DNA of 64,000 nt from Chryseobacterium mucoviscidosis (GCF_002177115.1 NZ_MVAG01000039.1:1-64000), one strand, 5' to 3'; positions 27,296 to 37,057 are shown, numbered from the stretch's first letter. A program made the numbers and translations. Notes: generated from the letters alone by a model not told the origin.

Positions 27296-27962
27296 ATTTG
27301 ATTTAGACAGCTTTAAGAAAACATGGCAGGAACAGCCTGTTCAGGAAAAATATGATTATAATGAGATCCTTCAGATGCTCAACAAAAAATCGCGCAATTA
27401 TGTGAAGTATATTTTCTGGATCAGTGTTTTCGAATTTTTATTCTTTACATTAATAGGATTATTCTACATCATTCAGGGAAAGGAATCCAACTCTTTCATT
27501 AATATTCTTACGAAACTCGGTGTACAGAGAACTTCGGAATTAGAAAATACATTCGATAATATTTATCTGGTCTTAAAAGTTCTAAGCTTAGCCATTACTG
27601 CTTATTTTGTATTTAAATTTTATCAAAATTACAAGGTTATAAAAATTGAGGAAAATCTTAAAAAATTTATCCTTCAGATCATTACATTTAAAAAGACAGT
27701 AAACGCGTTTATTTTAATTAATATTGCGTTATTAATCACTTTCACCTCTATTTTCACAATCTTTGTTTTTTACATTTTAAATACTCAGAATGTAGAGATT
27801 ACCAACTCCACCCTTATAGGATTTGTAGCCGGTATCATCATAAGCACTGTTTTTACAGTAATAATGGTGTGCCTGTATTACAGAGTGGTTTATGGAATTA
27901 TCATTAAAAAACTCGATAAGAATTTAATTCAGTTAAAAGAAATCGATTCTCAGGAAATTTAA
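27288..27962 (+). CDS. four-helix membrane protein coupled to the sigma factor
   Basis: 224 residues. The N-terminal 35 residues are cytoplasmic-looking (FKKTWQEQPVQEKYDYNEILQML), followed by four membrane helices at about 40-62, 95-115, 140-168 and 178-205 and a charged C-terminus. Overlap with the sigma gene suggests it controls the sigma factor, but there is no recognisable anti-sigma domain, so this is inference from position only. Confidence 0.7.
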   Translation: MPEFDLDSFKKTWQEQPVQEKYDYNEILQMLNKKSRNYVKYIFWISVFEFLFFTLIGLFYIIQGKESNSFINILTKLGVQRTSELENTFDNIYLVLKVLSLAITAYFVFKFYQNYKVIKIEENLKKFILQIITFKKTVNAFILINIALLITFTSIFTIFVFYILNTQNVEITNSTLIGFVAGIIISTVFTVIMVCLYYRVVYGIIIKKLDKNLIQLKEIDSQEI

Positions 27963-28024
27963 ACTAAAAAAAGCAGGAATTTAAGATATTATTGTTAATT
28001 TTATTTAACCAAATCTTTTATTCT

Positions 28025-29647
28025 ATGCCAATATCTTATGTTCACGGTAGTTCCGACATTCCATTATTAGGTGAAACCATCGGAAGCAATCTTAAACATA
28101 CCGTTGAAAAATTCCCCAATCAGGAAGCTTTAATCTGCGTACATCAAAATTACCGCGCCACTTATCAGGAATTTTATAATCAGACAACAGCCGTTGCAAA
28201 AGCACTGATCTTTCTGGGAGCGAAATCCGGAGACCGCATCGGAATATGGTCTACAAACCGCTACGAATGGGTTCTTTTACAATATGCAACCGCAAGAATC
28301 GGGGTTATTTTGGTGAACATAAATCCCGCTTACAGAACCAGCGAGCTGATCTTTGTAATCAATCAGTCTGAAATGTCCCATATTTTTTCATCTCTGGCTT
28401 TTAAATCCAGCGATTATAAACAGATGATTGCCGATGCAAGAGAGTTCTGCTCGACTTTAAAATCTGAAATTTTCTTTGATGACAATTGGGAAGAGTTTTT
28501 AAATAACGGACAGGAAATTTCGGATGACACATTGCATAGTTTTGAAGAACATGTACAGTTTGATGATCCGGTCAACATTCAGTACACTTCAGGAACGACC
28601 GGTTTTCCTAAAGGCGTCACTCTTTCTCATCATAATATTTTAAACAACGGATATTTTATCGGAATTCGATTAAAGTATACCGAAAAAGACAGAGTCTGCA
28701 TTCCTGTTCCCTTTTATCACTGTTTCGGAATGGTGATCGGAAATATTTGCTGTACCTCTCACGGAGCCTGTATGGTGATTCCGAATGACAGTTTTGATCC
28801 TGAAATTACCTTAAAAGTTGTTTCCGATGAAAAATGCACCTCCCTTTACGGAGTTCCGACCATGTTTATTGCTGAATTAGCGGTAAAAAATTTCGAAACT
28901 TTTGATTTTTCAAGTTTAAGAACGGGGGTCATGGCTGGTTCCGTTTGTCCGCCAGAAATTATGAAAAAAGTAGAAAGCCTCATGAATATCAAGGAAATGA
29001 GCATCTGCTACGGAATGACGGAAACCTCCCCTGTTTCTACGCAAACCCTGATCGGAACTCCATTTGAAAAGCAGGTGAATACGGTAGGAACCGTTCAGGA
29101 TCACCTGGAAATAAAAATCATTGGCGAAAACGGAAAAGTTGTCTCGCGTGGCGAACATGGGGAACTGTGTACAAGAGGTTATTCTGTAATGCTGAAATAC
29201 TGGAACGATCCCGAAAACACCAAAAAGGTTCTGGATGAAGGAAGATGGATGCATACCGGAGATATGGCAGTAATGGATGATGAAGGCTACATTACAATTT
29301 CGGGCAGGATAAAAGATCTGATTATTCGCGGCGGTGAAAATATTTCGCCTAAAGAAATTGAAGATTTTTTATACACTTATCCCAACATTCTTGATGTTCA
29401 GATCATCGGAGTTCCAAGCGAGAAATTCGGAGAAGAAGTGATGGCGTGGGTGAAAGTTAGAAAAGGATTCGAGGTAACCGAAGAAGAACTCTTAGAGTAT
29501 TGTAAAGGCAGGATCGCCCATTATAAAGTTCCGAAATACTGGAAGTTTGTAGAAGAATTCCCGATGACGATCTCCGGAAAAGTGCGAAAGGTTGAAATGC
29601 GTGAAATTTCTGTAAAGGAATTGGGATTAGATAAGGCAAAGATTTAA
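28025..29647 (+). CDS. acyl-CoA synthetase (AMP-binding enzyme)
   Basis: 540 residues from the ATG at 28025 (MPISYVHGSSDIP), preferred over the frame start at 27992 because the family begins here. Activates a carboxylic acid through an acyl-adenylate. The AMP-binding signature YTSGTTGFPKGVTLSH is near residue 190, ICYGMTETSPVS near 332, WMHTGDMAVMDDEGYI near 412, and the catalytic C-terminal lysine region GKVRKVEM near 520. The pattern is that of medium/long-chain fatty-acid CoA ligases. The nearest upstream genes are unrelated. Confidence 0.9.
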   Translation: MPISYVHGSSDIPLLGETIGSNLKHTVEKFPNQEALICVHQNYRATYQEFYNQTTAVAKALIFLGAKSGDRIGIWSTNRYEWVLLQYATARIGVILVNINPAYRTSELIFVINQSEMSHIFSSLAFKSSDYKQMIADAREFCSTLKSEIFFDDNWEEFLNNGQEISDDTLHSFEEHVQFDDPVNIQYTSGTTGFPKGVTLSHHNILNNGYFIGIRLKYTEKDRVCIPVPFYHCFGMVIGNICCTSHGACMVIPNDSFDPEITLKVVSDEKCTSLYGVPTMFIAELAVKNFETFDFSSLRTGVMAGSVCPPEIMKKVESLMNIKEMSICYGMTETSPVSTQTLIGTPFEKQVNTVGTVQDHLEIKIIGENGKVVSRGEHGELCTRGYSVMLKYWNDPENTKKVLDEGRWMHTGDMAVMDDEGYITISGRIKDLIIRGGENISPKEIEDFLYTYPNILDVQIIGVPSEKFGEEVMAWVKVRKGFEVTEEELLEYCKGRIAHYKVPKYWKFVEEFPMTISGKVRKVEMREISVKELGLDKAKI

Positions 29648-29757
29648 AGACCTTGTCATTTGTAGCGAAGAATCCACTTTTACGAATGGAGTTTCTTTCA
29701 ACTTCGTTCGAATCTTTTCAGGCTGTTTCAGAATGAGATACAACTTTATGGATAATT

Positions 29758-29787
29758 AAAAAAAGCATTTCAGTTTGAAATGCTTTT
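29758..29787. terminator. bidirectional terminator
   Basis: AAGCATTTCA and TGAAATGCTT stem flanked by A-run and T-run, between the acyl-CoA synthetase gene and the convergent rpoN. Confidence 0.8.
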
Positions 29788-29796
29788 CTGTTATTT

Positions 29797-31260
29797 TTAA
29801 AGTTCTTTTCTTAATCTTGCTACCGGAATATTAAGCTGTTCCCGATATTTTGCAATTGTTCTTCTCGCAATATTGTATCCCTGCTCTTTTAAGATCACCA
29901 CCAAAGCGTCGTCTGTTAAAGGCTTTCTCTTATTTTCTTTGCTGATCACTTCCTGAAGATGAGTTTTAATTTCTTTTGTAGAAACTTCCTCTCCGTCATC
30001 GTTCGTTAAACTATCCGAAAACAGATCTTTAAGGTAAATAATTCCGTTCGGTGTATCTGCATATTTGCTTTTTACCACTCTGGAAATTGTTGAAATATCG
30101 AAGCCTGTAATATCGGCAATATCCTTAAGAATCATTGGTCTCAAAGATTTTTCATCTCCCGTAAGGAAATAATCTTTCTGAAACTTCACAATGGCTGTAA
30201 TGGTTTGCAATAATGTATTCTGACGCTGATTAATGGCATCAATATACCATTTTGCTGCATCCAGTTTTTGTTTGATGAATAAAGCAGCCTGTTTGTGTTC
30301 GGCAGAATTTTTATCGTGAGAATAAGTGGATAAAATATCTTTATATTCTTCTGAAACTCTTAAAGTAGGTGCATTTTTACTGTTCAGCATCGGGATAACC
30401 TGTCCGTCTTTCACCTGAATCACAAAATCCGGAATAATTTCCTGATTGATTGTAATCGTCTGAGTATCGAAATTTCCGCCAACTTTTGGAGATAATTTTG
30501 AAATTTCGTCCAAAGCATCCTTCAGATCTTCTTCCTCAATATCGTATTTCTGAATGATCTTGTTGTAATGCTTGTTCGTTAAAGCATCAAACTGATGTCT
30601 CAGAATATTAGCAGCCAGAGAAACCGCTTTATCCGAACTTACTTTTTTCTCAATCTGAAGCAAAAGACATTCCTGAAGACCTCTCGCTCCTACTCCGGGC
30701 GGATCCAGCTTCTGCACATAATTTTCAAGGATATCTTCTACATTTTCTTTGGTGGTATAAATCCCCTGAGAAAAGGCAAGATCATCCACAATAGATTTGA
30801 TTTCTCTTCTTAAATATCCGTCTGTATCGAGATTCCCGATAAGATATTCTGCGATCTTCAAATCTTCTTTATTGATGTTGGCAAGATGAATCTGCTCCAA
30901 AAGATAATCGTATAATGACTGTCCTTCCGTTAAAAGGCTTTCATTATCAAATTCTTCATCATCGGAAGAATAGTTACTGGAAGACGTTTTATAGCTCGGT
31001 TCATCATCGTAAAGATACTGGTCTACATCAAAATCTGTTTCAATGCTTTCCGTACCTTCTGTTTCATATGAATCTTCCAGAGAAGAATAATCGTCCTCTT
31101 TAGATTCTTCTTTTGCGATCTCCAATGCCGGATTTTCTTCTAACTCCCTTTCAAGTTCCTCTTCAAACTCCAATGTATGAAGCTGGATCAACTTCATTAA
31201 CTGGATTTGCTGGGGAGCCAGCTTTTGTCCTAATTTGAGTTGTAAGTGTTGTTTTAGCAT
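29797..31260 (-). CDS. rpoN: RNA polymerase sigma-54 factor
   Basis: 487 residues. The N-terminal Gln/Leu-rich activator-response region is clear (LKLGQKLAPQQIQLMKLIQLHTLEFEEELERELEENPALE). An acidic linker (about 45-110) and the core-binding region follow, then the HTH (TGFDISTISRVVKSKY near 385) and the RpoN box ARRTIAKYREQL near the end. It needs an AAA+ activator; none is encoded in this window. The convergent neighbour and the terminator isolate it as a single gene. Confidence 0.96.
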   Translation of the reverse strand: MLKQHLQLKLGQKLAPQQIQLMKLIQLHTLEFEEELERELEENPALEIAKEESKEDDYSSLEDSYETEGTESIETDFDVDQYLYDDEPSYKTSSSNYSSDDEEFDNESLLTEGQSLYDYLLEQIHLANINKEDLKIAEYLIGNLDTDGYLRREIKSIVDDLAFSQGIYTTKENVEDILENYVQKLDPPGVGARGLQECLLLQIEKKVSSDKAVSLAANILRHQFDALTNKHYNKIIQKYDIEEEDLKDALDEISKLSPKVGGNFDTQTITINQEIIPDFVIQVKDGQVIPMLNSKNAPTLRVSEEYKDILSTYSHDKNSAEHKQAALFIKQKLDAAKWYIDAINQRQNTLLQTITAIVKFQKDYFLTGDEKSLRPMILKDIADITGFDISTISRVVKSKYADTPNGIIYLKDLFSDSLTNDDGEEVSTKEIKTHLQEVISKENKRKPLTDDALVVILKEQGYNIARRTIAKYREQLNIPVARLRKEL

Positions 31261-31383
31261 ATTACTAGTTGGTGTTTTAACATAACATATTTTACGAATT
31301 TAACACTTTTTTTTGAGAAAACTAAATTTTAGCACGATTTTTGTACTCAATATAGTATAATAAGCTATTTAAAATAAACAACA

Positions 31384-31415
31384 AAAGCCCTGAAGCATGA
31401 TTTTCAGGGCTTTTT
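31384..31415 (-). terminator. terminator of the toxin-antitoxin operon
   Basis: AGCCCTGAA and TTCAGGGCT form a stem with T-rich text on both sides; it follows the stop codon of the toxin gene (31421). Confidence 0.7.
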
Positions 31416-31420
31416 AATTT

Positions 31421-31714
31421 TTATATATTCAAATTTTCCGGATCTCTTCTGTTATCCCAAAAGGCAAGAATTTCAATAACCTCTTTGTTGACCCGATAAT
31501 ACATTGAAAAATTTTTATCAATCAAAACATATTTCACATCATCAAATTCAGAGGGAGAACCTATATTCGGATTTTCGGCGATAAGTTTTTCTTTTTTCTC
31601 AACTTCTTTTCTTAATTTTTTTGAATAAGTTTGGGAAGAATTATGAGCAATCCAATATTTGAGGGTATCAGCAAAGGATAATAATGCCATACGAGTCCAT
31701 TTTATCTGAAACAT
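31421..31714 (-). CDS. RelE/ParE-type toxin
   Basis: 97 residues with the RelE/ParE fold pattern: IKWTRMALLSFADTLKYWI (two N-terminal helices), SPSEFDDVKYVLIDKNFSMYYRVNKEVIEILAFWDNRRDPENL (C-terminal strands and the family-typical FWDNRRDPE ending). ParE-like members inhibit gyrase, RelE-like members cleave mRNA; the sequence alone does not settle which, but WDNRRDP endings are common in ParE-like proteins. It overlaps the antitoxin gene by 13 bases. Confidence 0.8.
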   Translation of the reverse strand: MFQIKWTRMALLSFADTLKYWIAHNSSQTYSKKLRKEVEKKEKLIAENPNIGSPSEFDDVKYVLIDKNFSMYYRVNKEVIEILAFWDNRRDPENLNI

Positions 31715-31920
31715 TGATCCAAAATTTCTTTAGCATCCTCTTTACTAACAAAATCTCCTTTATCAGCCTCATCTATACCCTTTAGCAATTGCTTTTTCTG
31801 CCAATCCGTAAGTTTTTCTTCTTTATCAATTTCAAAATTAATTTTCAGCTCTTTCAGAAGGGCTTTCAGAAGATTGATCTGATTTTCGTTTTCCGTATGT
31901 ATAGTAATTGTACTCATCAT
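31702..31920 (-). CDS. antitoxin of the RelE/ParE module
   Basis: 72 residues, acidic, upstream of and overlapping the toxin gene, which is the usual order. It begins with a short beta strand (STITIHTENENQINLLKALLKEL) and continues with an amphipathic acidic helix that would wrap the toxin (EADKGDFVSKEDAKEILDQ). Either of two adjacent ATG codons at the start could be used. Likely autoregulated with the toxin, as known for such pairs. Confidence 0.75.
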   Translation of the reverse strand: MMSTITIHTENENQINLLKALLKELKINFEIDKEEKLTDWQKKQLLKGIDEADKGDFVSKEDAKEILDQCFR

Positions 31921-31943
31921 TATTATTTTAAGTAAAGTTAATA

Positions 31944-31975
31944 AAAAAATCCTTCCGATGTTCTCAGAAGGATTT
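31944..31975 (-). terminator. asnS terminator
   Basis: Minus strand: AAATCCTTC...GAAGGATTT stem followed by a T-run, 20 bases after the asnS stop codon. Confidence 0.8.
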
Positions 31976-31995
31976 CTATATGTTTTTATTAAAAA

Positions 31996-33444
31996 TTAAA
32001 ATTCAGCGTTTTTCGGAGTTCTCGGGAAAGGAATTACATCTCTGATGTTCGTCATTCCTGTTACGAAAAGAACCAGTCTTTCCAATCCCAGACCAAATCC
32101 TGCGTGCGGTACAGAACCAAATTTTCTTGTATCTAAATACCACCATAATTCATGCTCATCAACGTGCATTTCTGCCATTTTCTGTTTTAAAACATCCAAT
32201 CTTGCTTCTCTTTCAGAACCACCGATGATTTCTCCGATTCCGGGGAAAAGAACGTCCATGGCAGCTACGGTTTTACCGTCTTCATTCAGCTTCATGTAGA
32301 ACGCTTTGATCTCTTTTGGATAATCAAATAGAACTACCGGACTTTCAAAATGTTTTTCTACCAGATATCTCTCGTGTTCAGACTGAAGATCGGTTCCCCA
32401 GTTTTCAACCGGATACTGGAATTTCCCTTTCTTATTTTCTTTTGAGTTCATTAAGATCTCAATAGCTTCTGTATAAGAAACTCTCTTGAAACGTTTCGCA
32501 ATTACATTTTCAAGCTTTTCGATGAGACCTTCTTTAGCTCTGTCTTTTTCGGGCTTGGATTTTTGCTCTTCCTCAAAACGTTTGTCTAAGAACTCAAGAT
32601 CGTCTTTGCAGTGATCCAATACATATTTAATTACATATTTTAAGAAATCTTCTGCAAGATCAATGTTATCCTCAAGGTTGTTAAAAGCCACTTCCGGCTC
32701 TATCATCCAGAATTCTGCCAAGTGACGGGTTGTATTTGAGTTTTCTGCACGGAAAGTAGGTCCGAAAGTATAAATTCTTCCCAATCCCATCGCTGCAGTT
32801 TCTCCTTCAAGCTGTCCGGAAACCGTTAAATTTGTTTTTCTTCCGAAAAAATCCTGAGCAAAATCGATGTCTCCCTGCTCGTCTCTCGGAATATTGTTCA
32901 GATCAAAATTCGTTACTCCGAACATTTCTCCGGCTCCTTCTGCATCAGCTCCTGTAATAACCGGTGTGTTGATGTAGAAAAACTGGTTTTGGTTAAAGAA
33001 AGAATGTACCGCAAAACTTACCGCATGACGCACTCTGAAAACGGCTCCGAATAAATTGGTTCTGAATCTCAAATGCGCCTGATCTCTCAAAGTTTCCAAT
33101 GAGTGTTTTTTAGGCTGAAGAATGGTTTTGTCTCTTTCTTCCGTGAAGTTATCTCCTAAAATGGTAATTTTTTTAGCCAAAATCTCAACAGCCTGTCCTG
33201 CTCCCTGACTTTCCACCACTTCTCCAACAATTTTAAGGGAAGAAGCCGTACTGATTTTGCTGATAATCTCTTCGTCGAAATTTTCAAAATCAACAACAAT
33301 CTGCAAATTATTAATCGTAGAACCATCATTAAGCGCAATGAAGCGATTCGCACGGAACGTTCTTACCCAACCGTAAACCGTAATGTCATGATGTAATACT
33401 TTCTTGTAATCCTGTAGGATTTCCTTAATGGTCTGCTTTTTCAT
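31996..33444 (-). CDS. asnS: asparagine--tRNA ligase
   Basis: Charges tRNA-Asn. The 482-residue class II synthetase has the N-terminal OB-fold anticodon-binding domain ([20 protein letters not shown]), motif 2 in [22 protein letters not shown] and motif 3 in [15 protein letters not shown]. The long insertion around 270-330 is typical of bacterial AsnRS. The presence of AsnRS implies direct asparaginylation in this organism. Confidence 0.96.
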   Translation of the reverse strand: MKKQTIKEILQDYKKVLHHDITVYGWVRTFRANRFIALNDGSTINNLQIVVDFENFDEEIISKISTASSLKIVGEVVESQGAGQAVEILAKKITILGDNFTEERDKTILQPKKHSLETLRDQAHLRFRTNLFGAVFRVRHAVSFAVHSFFNQNQFFYINTPVITGADAEGAGEMFGVTNFDLNNIPRDEQGDIDFAQDFFGRKTNLTVSGQLEGETAAMGLGRIYTFGPTFRAENSNTTRHLAEFWMIEPEVAFNNLEDNIDLAEDFLKYVIKYVLDHCKDDLEFLDKRFEEEQKSKPEKDRAKEGLIEKLENVIAKRFKRVSYTEAIEILMNSKENKKGKFQYPVENWGTDLQSEHERYLVEKHFESPVVLFDYPKEIKAFYMKLNEDGKTVAAMDVLFPGIGEIIGGSEREARLDVLKQKMAEMHVDEHELWWYLDTRKFGSVPHAGFGLGLERLVLFVTGMTNIRDVIPFPRTPKNAEF

Positions 33445-33481
33445 TTGTTGATTAAAATTTTTCTGTAAAAATTAATGTCTG

Positions 33482-33489
33482 CAAAGTTA
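33482..33489 (-). promoter_or_regulatory. asnS promoter
   Basis: Minus-strand TAACTTTG (TAnnTTTG), 37 bases before the asnS start codon; the leader is too short for an attenuator. Confidence 0.6.
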
Positions 33490-33578
33490 CAAAAAAACAG
33501 CGCAATTTGAGGATTACACTGTTTTAATTCCATTCATTTATCAATTAATTACTCAAAAAATTATGCTTTAAATAAGAA

Positions 33579-34178
33579 TCAATTAAAGAAAATCGATTTT
33601 TTTCTCTGTTTTCCTTTCCTAATTTTCCATGCATGATAAGAACTCGGAACATCATATTGCCATTTGGGAAGGATTAAAATAATTAAAATTACATCAATGT
33701 GCGAAACAAATCCTAAAATAACGGTAAGATAAAAAGTCCATCCTGCTTGTTGAAATCCAATTAAACAGGTAAAAGCGATCAGCAAACTCAATCCCCACAT
33801 TTTTGATAAAAAAGCGTGAGTACAGGTCTCTTTCCCGAATTTTAGCCAGCTTATTATATAGCAAAGTGCTTCCATTATGAAAATTAGAGCAACTCCTTTC
33901 CATTCGTTTTTTATTAATTCAGCATTTAAAAAGTAAGAAGCAAATCCAAGAGATAGCCAGAATATCAAATCGGTCTGACTGTCTAAACGTCGCAGTTTTT
34001 CGGAAGAAACACCGACTTTTCGTGCGATGATTCCGTCGAAAATATCCGTTAATAAACCAAAATACATTAAGAATAAAATTAAAAACCGGGATTCTGTGCC
34101 TTTGAAGTAAGCGAGTAAAAGGATAATCGGAGCAAGAATAAACCGTATAGCAATTAATAAATAAGGTATCGTTTTCAT
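33579..34178 (-). CDS. CDP-alcohol phosphatidyltransferase family protein
   Basis: 199 residues, about six membrane helices. The family active-site motif DGxxARx(8)GxxxDxxxD is recognisable as DGIIARKVGVSSEKLRRLDSQTD (about 48-70), but the central Gly is not conserved (Leu/Arg there). Family members join a CDP-linked lipid with an alcohol. Which alcohol, and whether the altered motif is active, cannot be told. The gene lies directly after a small outer-membrane-like protein gene on the same strand (20 bases). Confidence 0.75.
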   Translation of the reverse strand: MKTIPYLLIAIRFILAPIILLLAYFKGTESRFLILFLMYFGLLTDIFDGIIARKVGVSSEKLRRLDSQTDLIFWLSLGFASYFLNAELIKNEWKGVALIFIMEALCYIISWLKFGKETCTHAFLSKMWGLSLLIAFTCLIGFQQAGWTFYLTVILGFVSHIDVILIILILPKWQYDVPSSYHAWKIRKGKQRKKSIFFN

Positions 34179-34198
34179 TTCAATTGTTTTTTTAAGAT

Positions 34199-34669
34199 TT
34201 AAAAGACTAAATTAAATCCCAAAGAAAATCTGAAACCTGAAGTAGAAAAATACTTGTAAGGTTCATATTCAATATTATAACCCGATTCAGCAGAAATAAA
34301 ATGGTAAAAAACTATTCCAAATTTTGGTGATACCGCATATGGAGTAATTCCAGCGCCGGTATACAAATTGGTTATCATACTTTTTTCTTTAAAATCTGCA
34401 ACTTTGTAAAAATAATCCAGTTCCGGAATAACAATAAATTTTCTTTCAGGTGTATCCCACCAATTGAAATGCCCTCTTAAACTCACATAATTATTTTCAT
34501 TAAGAGGAATTTTCGGACCGAAAGAAAGAAAAGATTTATCATTCATGATGGTTAATTCGAGACGAGTGCAAATAATTGATCCTATAATTGCCCAGTCTTT
34601 TTTGTTGCCGATTTGTGCGTTTACAAAACTGGAAAACGACAGCGCAATGATTAATACAAAATTTTTCAT
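34199..34669 (-). CDS. small secreted, probably outer-membrane beta-barrel protein
   Basis: 156 residues with signal peptide MKNFVLIIALSFSSFVNAQ. The mature protein alternates hydrophobic and polar residues in strands and ends in GFRFSLGFNLVF, an aromatic C-terminus typical of outer-membrane barrels. No family recognised. Same strand and directly upstream of the phosphatidyltransferase gene. Confidence 0.65.
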   Translation of the reverse strand: MKNFVLIIALSFSSFVNAQIGNKKDWAIIGSIICTRLELTIMNDKSFLSFGPKIPLNENNYVSLRGHFNWWDTPERKFIVIPELDYFYKVADFKEKSMITNLYTGAGITPYAVSPKFGIVFYHFISAESGYNIEYEPYKYFSTSGFRFSLGFNLVF

Positions 34670-34752
34670 GATTGCTTATTTTAAAAATTACACCTCAAAA
34701 CTATACTTGAAAAGCTGTTTCATAAATGCGAAAAAAAATTAAAATAAATCTC

Positions 34753-34760
34753 TACATTTG
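34753..34760 (+). promoter_or_regulatory. promoter of the HTH regulator gene
   Basis: TACATTTG (TAnnTTTG), 16 bases before the ATG at 34777, and inside the longer frame that starts at 34726; so 34777 is the real start. Confidence 0.65.
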
Positions 34761-34776
34761 TGAAAATCGCAAAACT

Positions 34777-35715
34777 ATGTATCAGGAACGTTTGCTTAAA
34801 GAAATCCGAAAAAAGATTGGCGAAAAATCTCTGAATGACGAAATTGCCAACATTCTCAATATCAGCTACGATGCGGCACACCGAAGAACTTCCCTGAAAG
34901 CAAAATTCAGTTTAGAGGAAGCTTTGGAACTGGCAAAGTATTTTCAGATTTCTCTGGATCAGTTTCAGACTTCTGACCGGCAGATTATAGTAAGAAAAAC
35001 AAGTGTTGTTACGGAAACAGAAGATTTAAAAGCATTTTTCCAGAACAATCTCAATGTGTTTGAAAACCTTCCTCTTTCAAAAGGAATGACGATCTATTAT
35101 TCGGCGAAAGACATTCCGTTTTTCTACACGCTTTCAGATTCAATGCTTTCCCGTTTTAAAGTATATGTATGGATGAATCTGCTTAACTCCAAACAGGTTT
35201 TCATTCCTTTTCTGCAGTTTTCGCCTCCCGATTTTAAACTCGACACAAAAGAACTCAGGAAGAAATATGAGGAACAGAATGTTATTGAGTTATGGAATAA
35301 TAGTACGATTTCGAGCATCCTACAGCAAATTTTGTTTTATTCTGAAACGAGACACCTGAAACAAAGTGAGGCTCTGATTATTTTAAATGAATTAACGGAA
35401 CTTATACAGTATATTGAGGAAAAAACAGAAAACAATCTTAAATTTCAATTATATGAAAATGAACTGATGCATCTTTCCAATGACATCTTTTTTCATCATC
35501 CTCAACAGTCACTGTTTGCTATTCCGACCAATATGTTTGGTTATATTCTGATTAACGATGAAAAGACGTGTACCGAAACCTTGAATTATTTTGAGCATCA
35601 GATAAAAAATTCAAAATCGATGAATACTTCGGGAAACCGGGACCGAAAAATATTTTTTAACCGAATGTATACTCAGATTGAGGATTTGAAAAAGAAACTG
35701 AATACTAAAATGTAA
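34777..35715 (+). CDS. helix-turn-helix transcriptional regulator
   Basis: 312 residues. The N-terminal 65 residues form an XRE-like HTH (LLKEIRKKIGEKSLNDEIANILNISYDAAHRRTS...SLEEALELAKYFQISLDQF). The remaining 245 residues are a mostly helical ligand or dimerisation domain with no family I recognise. Similar one-HTH proteins are frequent in Chryseobacterium, often near small secreted or membrane proteins, and the divergent outer-membrane-like gene at 34199 may be its target (inference from position). Confidence 0.75.
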   Translation: MYQERLLKEIRKKIGEKSLNDEIANILNISYDAAHRRTSLKAKFSLEEALELAKYFQISLDQFQTSDRQIIVRKTSVVTETEDLKAFFQNNLNVFENLPLSKGMTIYYSAKDIPFFYTLSDSMLSRFKVYVWMNLLNSKQVFIPFLQFSPPDFKLDTKELRKKYEEQNVIELWNNSTISSILQQILFYSETRHLKQSEALIILNELTELIQYIEEKTENNLKFQLYENELMHLSNDIFFHHPQQSLFAIPTNMFGYILINDEKTCTETLNYFEHQIKNSKSMNTSGNRDRKIFFNRMYTQIEDLKKKLNTKM

Positions 35716-35737
35716 GCAGCAAAATTATTTGTAAAAT

Positions 35738-36280
35738 TTATTCGTCTTTCTTGGAAGGAACCAAGAAAACATCAATAAGACCTTCCGGAAGATGCATTTT
35801 GATGAATCTTTCATCTCTATTCACTTCTAAGATCCAGTCTTTGATGATAGGGATTACCACTTCTTTTCCGTCGAGATTGGTGATAAAGTAAACCTGTGCT
35901 GTCTGATCGTTTACGGAACGGATCACTCCACAGTCGTTATCATTTTCATCATGGATATTGTACCCGATGATTTCATGGTAATAAAATTGCTTTCCGCTAA
36001 GTTTTGGTAAGCTTGAGAGAGGAAGATAGACGTTTTTCCCCAATGACTGATCCACTAAAGCTTCCGAGGAATTTTTAAAGGCAATATTAAGAGCATCCAA
36101 TTTACTCCAGGATGATTTTTCAATAAAAAAAGGAACCAATAATCCGTTGATTTCAACGAATATTGATTCCAGTTTATTGTAAAGCTCGGGCTGATCGGTG
36201 TCCAGTTTAAGGATAACGTTTCCCGCAAGTCCGTGTCTGCGTGTGATTTTTCCTAATAAATAGCAATCTTCTTTACGCAT
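35738..36280 (-). CDS. rimM: ribosome maturation factor RimM
   Basis: 16S rRNA processing protein that binds S19 during 30S assembly. 180 residues: the N-terminal RimM domain starts LGKITRRHGLAGNVILKLDTDQPE, and the C-terminal PRC-barrel includes YYHEIIGYNIHDEND...EVVIPIIKDWILEVNRDERFIKMHLPEGLID. It follows rpsP by 12 bases. trmD and rplS, which often follow in other bacteria, are not here. Confidence 0.93.
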   Translation of the reverse strand: MRKEDCYLLGKITRRHGLAGNVILKLDTDQPELYNKLESIFVEINGLLVPFFIEKSSWSKLDALNIAFKNSSEALVDQSLGKNVYLPLSSLPKLSGKQFYYHEIIGYNIHDENDNDCGVIRSVNDQTAQVYFITNLDGKEVVIPIIKDWILEVNRDERFIKMHLPEGLIDVFLVPSKKDE

Positions 36281-36292
36281 ACCGGATTTTTC

Positions 36293-36847
36293 TTAAGCTT
36301 CAGTATTTTCTTCTGTAGATTCAGCAGCAGCTTCTCCTTCTGTAGTTTCTTCAGCAGGTGCATTTGCAGCTTCTTCAGCAGCTTTAGCGTCTGCTTCAGC
36401 CTGTGCAGCAGCAGCAACTCTAGCTTCGTTTACTTTAGCTTCAGCTTCTAAAGCAGCTTTTTTAGCATCAGATTTAGCAGTAGCCAAACCGTCCACTTTA
36501 CCTTGTACTTTAGCTTCTTTAGCTTCTACCCAAGCATTGAATCTTTTTTCAGCTTCAGCCTCATCAAAAGCTCCTTTAGCAACACCACCTTGTAAGTGTT
36601 TTTTGTAAAGCGCTCCTTTGTAAGAAAGAATAGCTCTTGCAGTATCAGTTGGCTGAGCACCGTTGTTTAACCACTTTACAGCAGAATCAACGTTCAAATC
36701 GATAGTTGCAGGGTTTGTAATTGGGTTGTATGTTCCTAGTTTCTCGATGAATTTACCATCTCTTCTTGCTCTAGAATCTGCAACCACGATGTGGAAAAAA
36801 GGTCTTCCTTTAGATCCGTGTCTTTGTAATCTGATTTTTACTGACAT
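36293..36847 (-). CDS. rpsP: 30S ribosomal protein bS16
   Basis: The first 80 residues are canonical S16 ([41 protein letters not shown]). The protein is 184 residues, about twice the E. coli length, because of an Ala/Glu/Lys-rich C-terminal extension, a known feature in Bacteroidota. First gene of the rpsP-rimM operon, with a promoter 48 bases upstream. Confidence 0.95.
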   Translation of the reverse strand: MSVKIRLQRHGSKGRPFFHIVVADSRARRDGKFIEKLGTYNPITNPATIDLNVDSAVKWLNNGAQPTDTARAILSYKGALYKKHLQGGVAKGAFDEAEAEKRFNAWVEAKEAKVQGKVDGLATAKSDAKKAALEAEAKVNEARVAAAAQAEADAKAAEEAANAPAEETTEGEAAAESTEENTEA

Positions 36848-36895
36848 AATGTTTGAATTTTACGGGAACTCGTCCCAGTTAAATATTTAAGAGTG

Positions 36896-36903
36896 CAAAG
36901 ATA
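36896..36903 (-). promoter_or_regulatory. rpsP-rimM promoter
   Basis: Minus-strand TATCTTTG (TAnnTTTG), 48 bases before the rpsP start. Confidence 0.6.
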
Positions 36904-37003
36904 ATAAAAAAGTTTAAAGTAAAAAGCTTCGGATAAAAAGTTTTGCAAATTCTCTATTTTTTGGAGCCGGGAACCTGCTCTCACTAATCGCTTTTTCCTT
37001 GGA

Positions 37004-37030
37004 TTTCGGCGCGGCGGAGCCGCGCCGAAA
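37004..37030. repeat. 27-base perfect GC-rich palindrome
   Basis: TTTCGGCGCGGC, GGA, then GCCGCGCCGAAA: a perfect 12-bp stem with a 3-base loop, far richer in G+C than its surroundings. It lies between rpsP and the nitroreductase gene and looks like a REP-type element. Confidence 0.8.
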
Positions 37031-37057
37031 CTAAAAAGTTCAGAAAAATCTTTTGAT

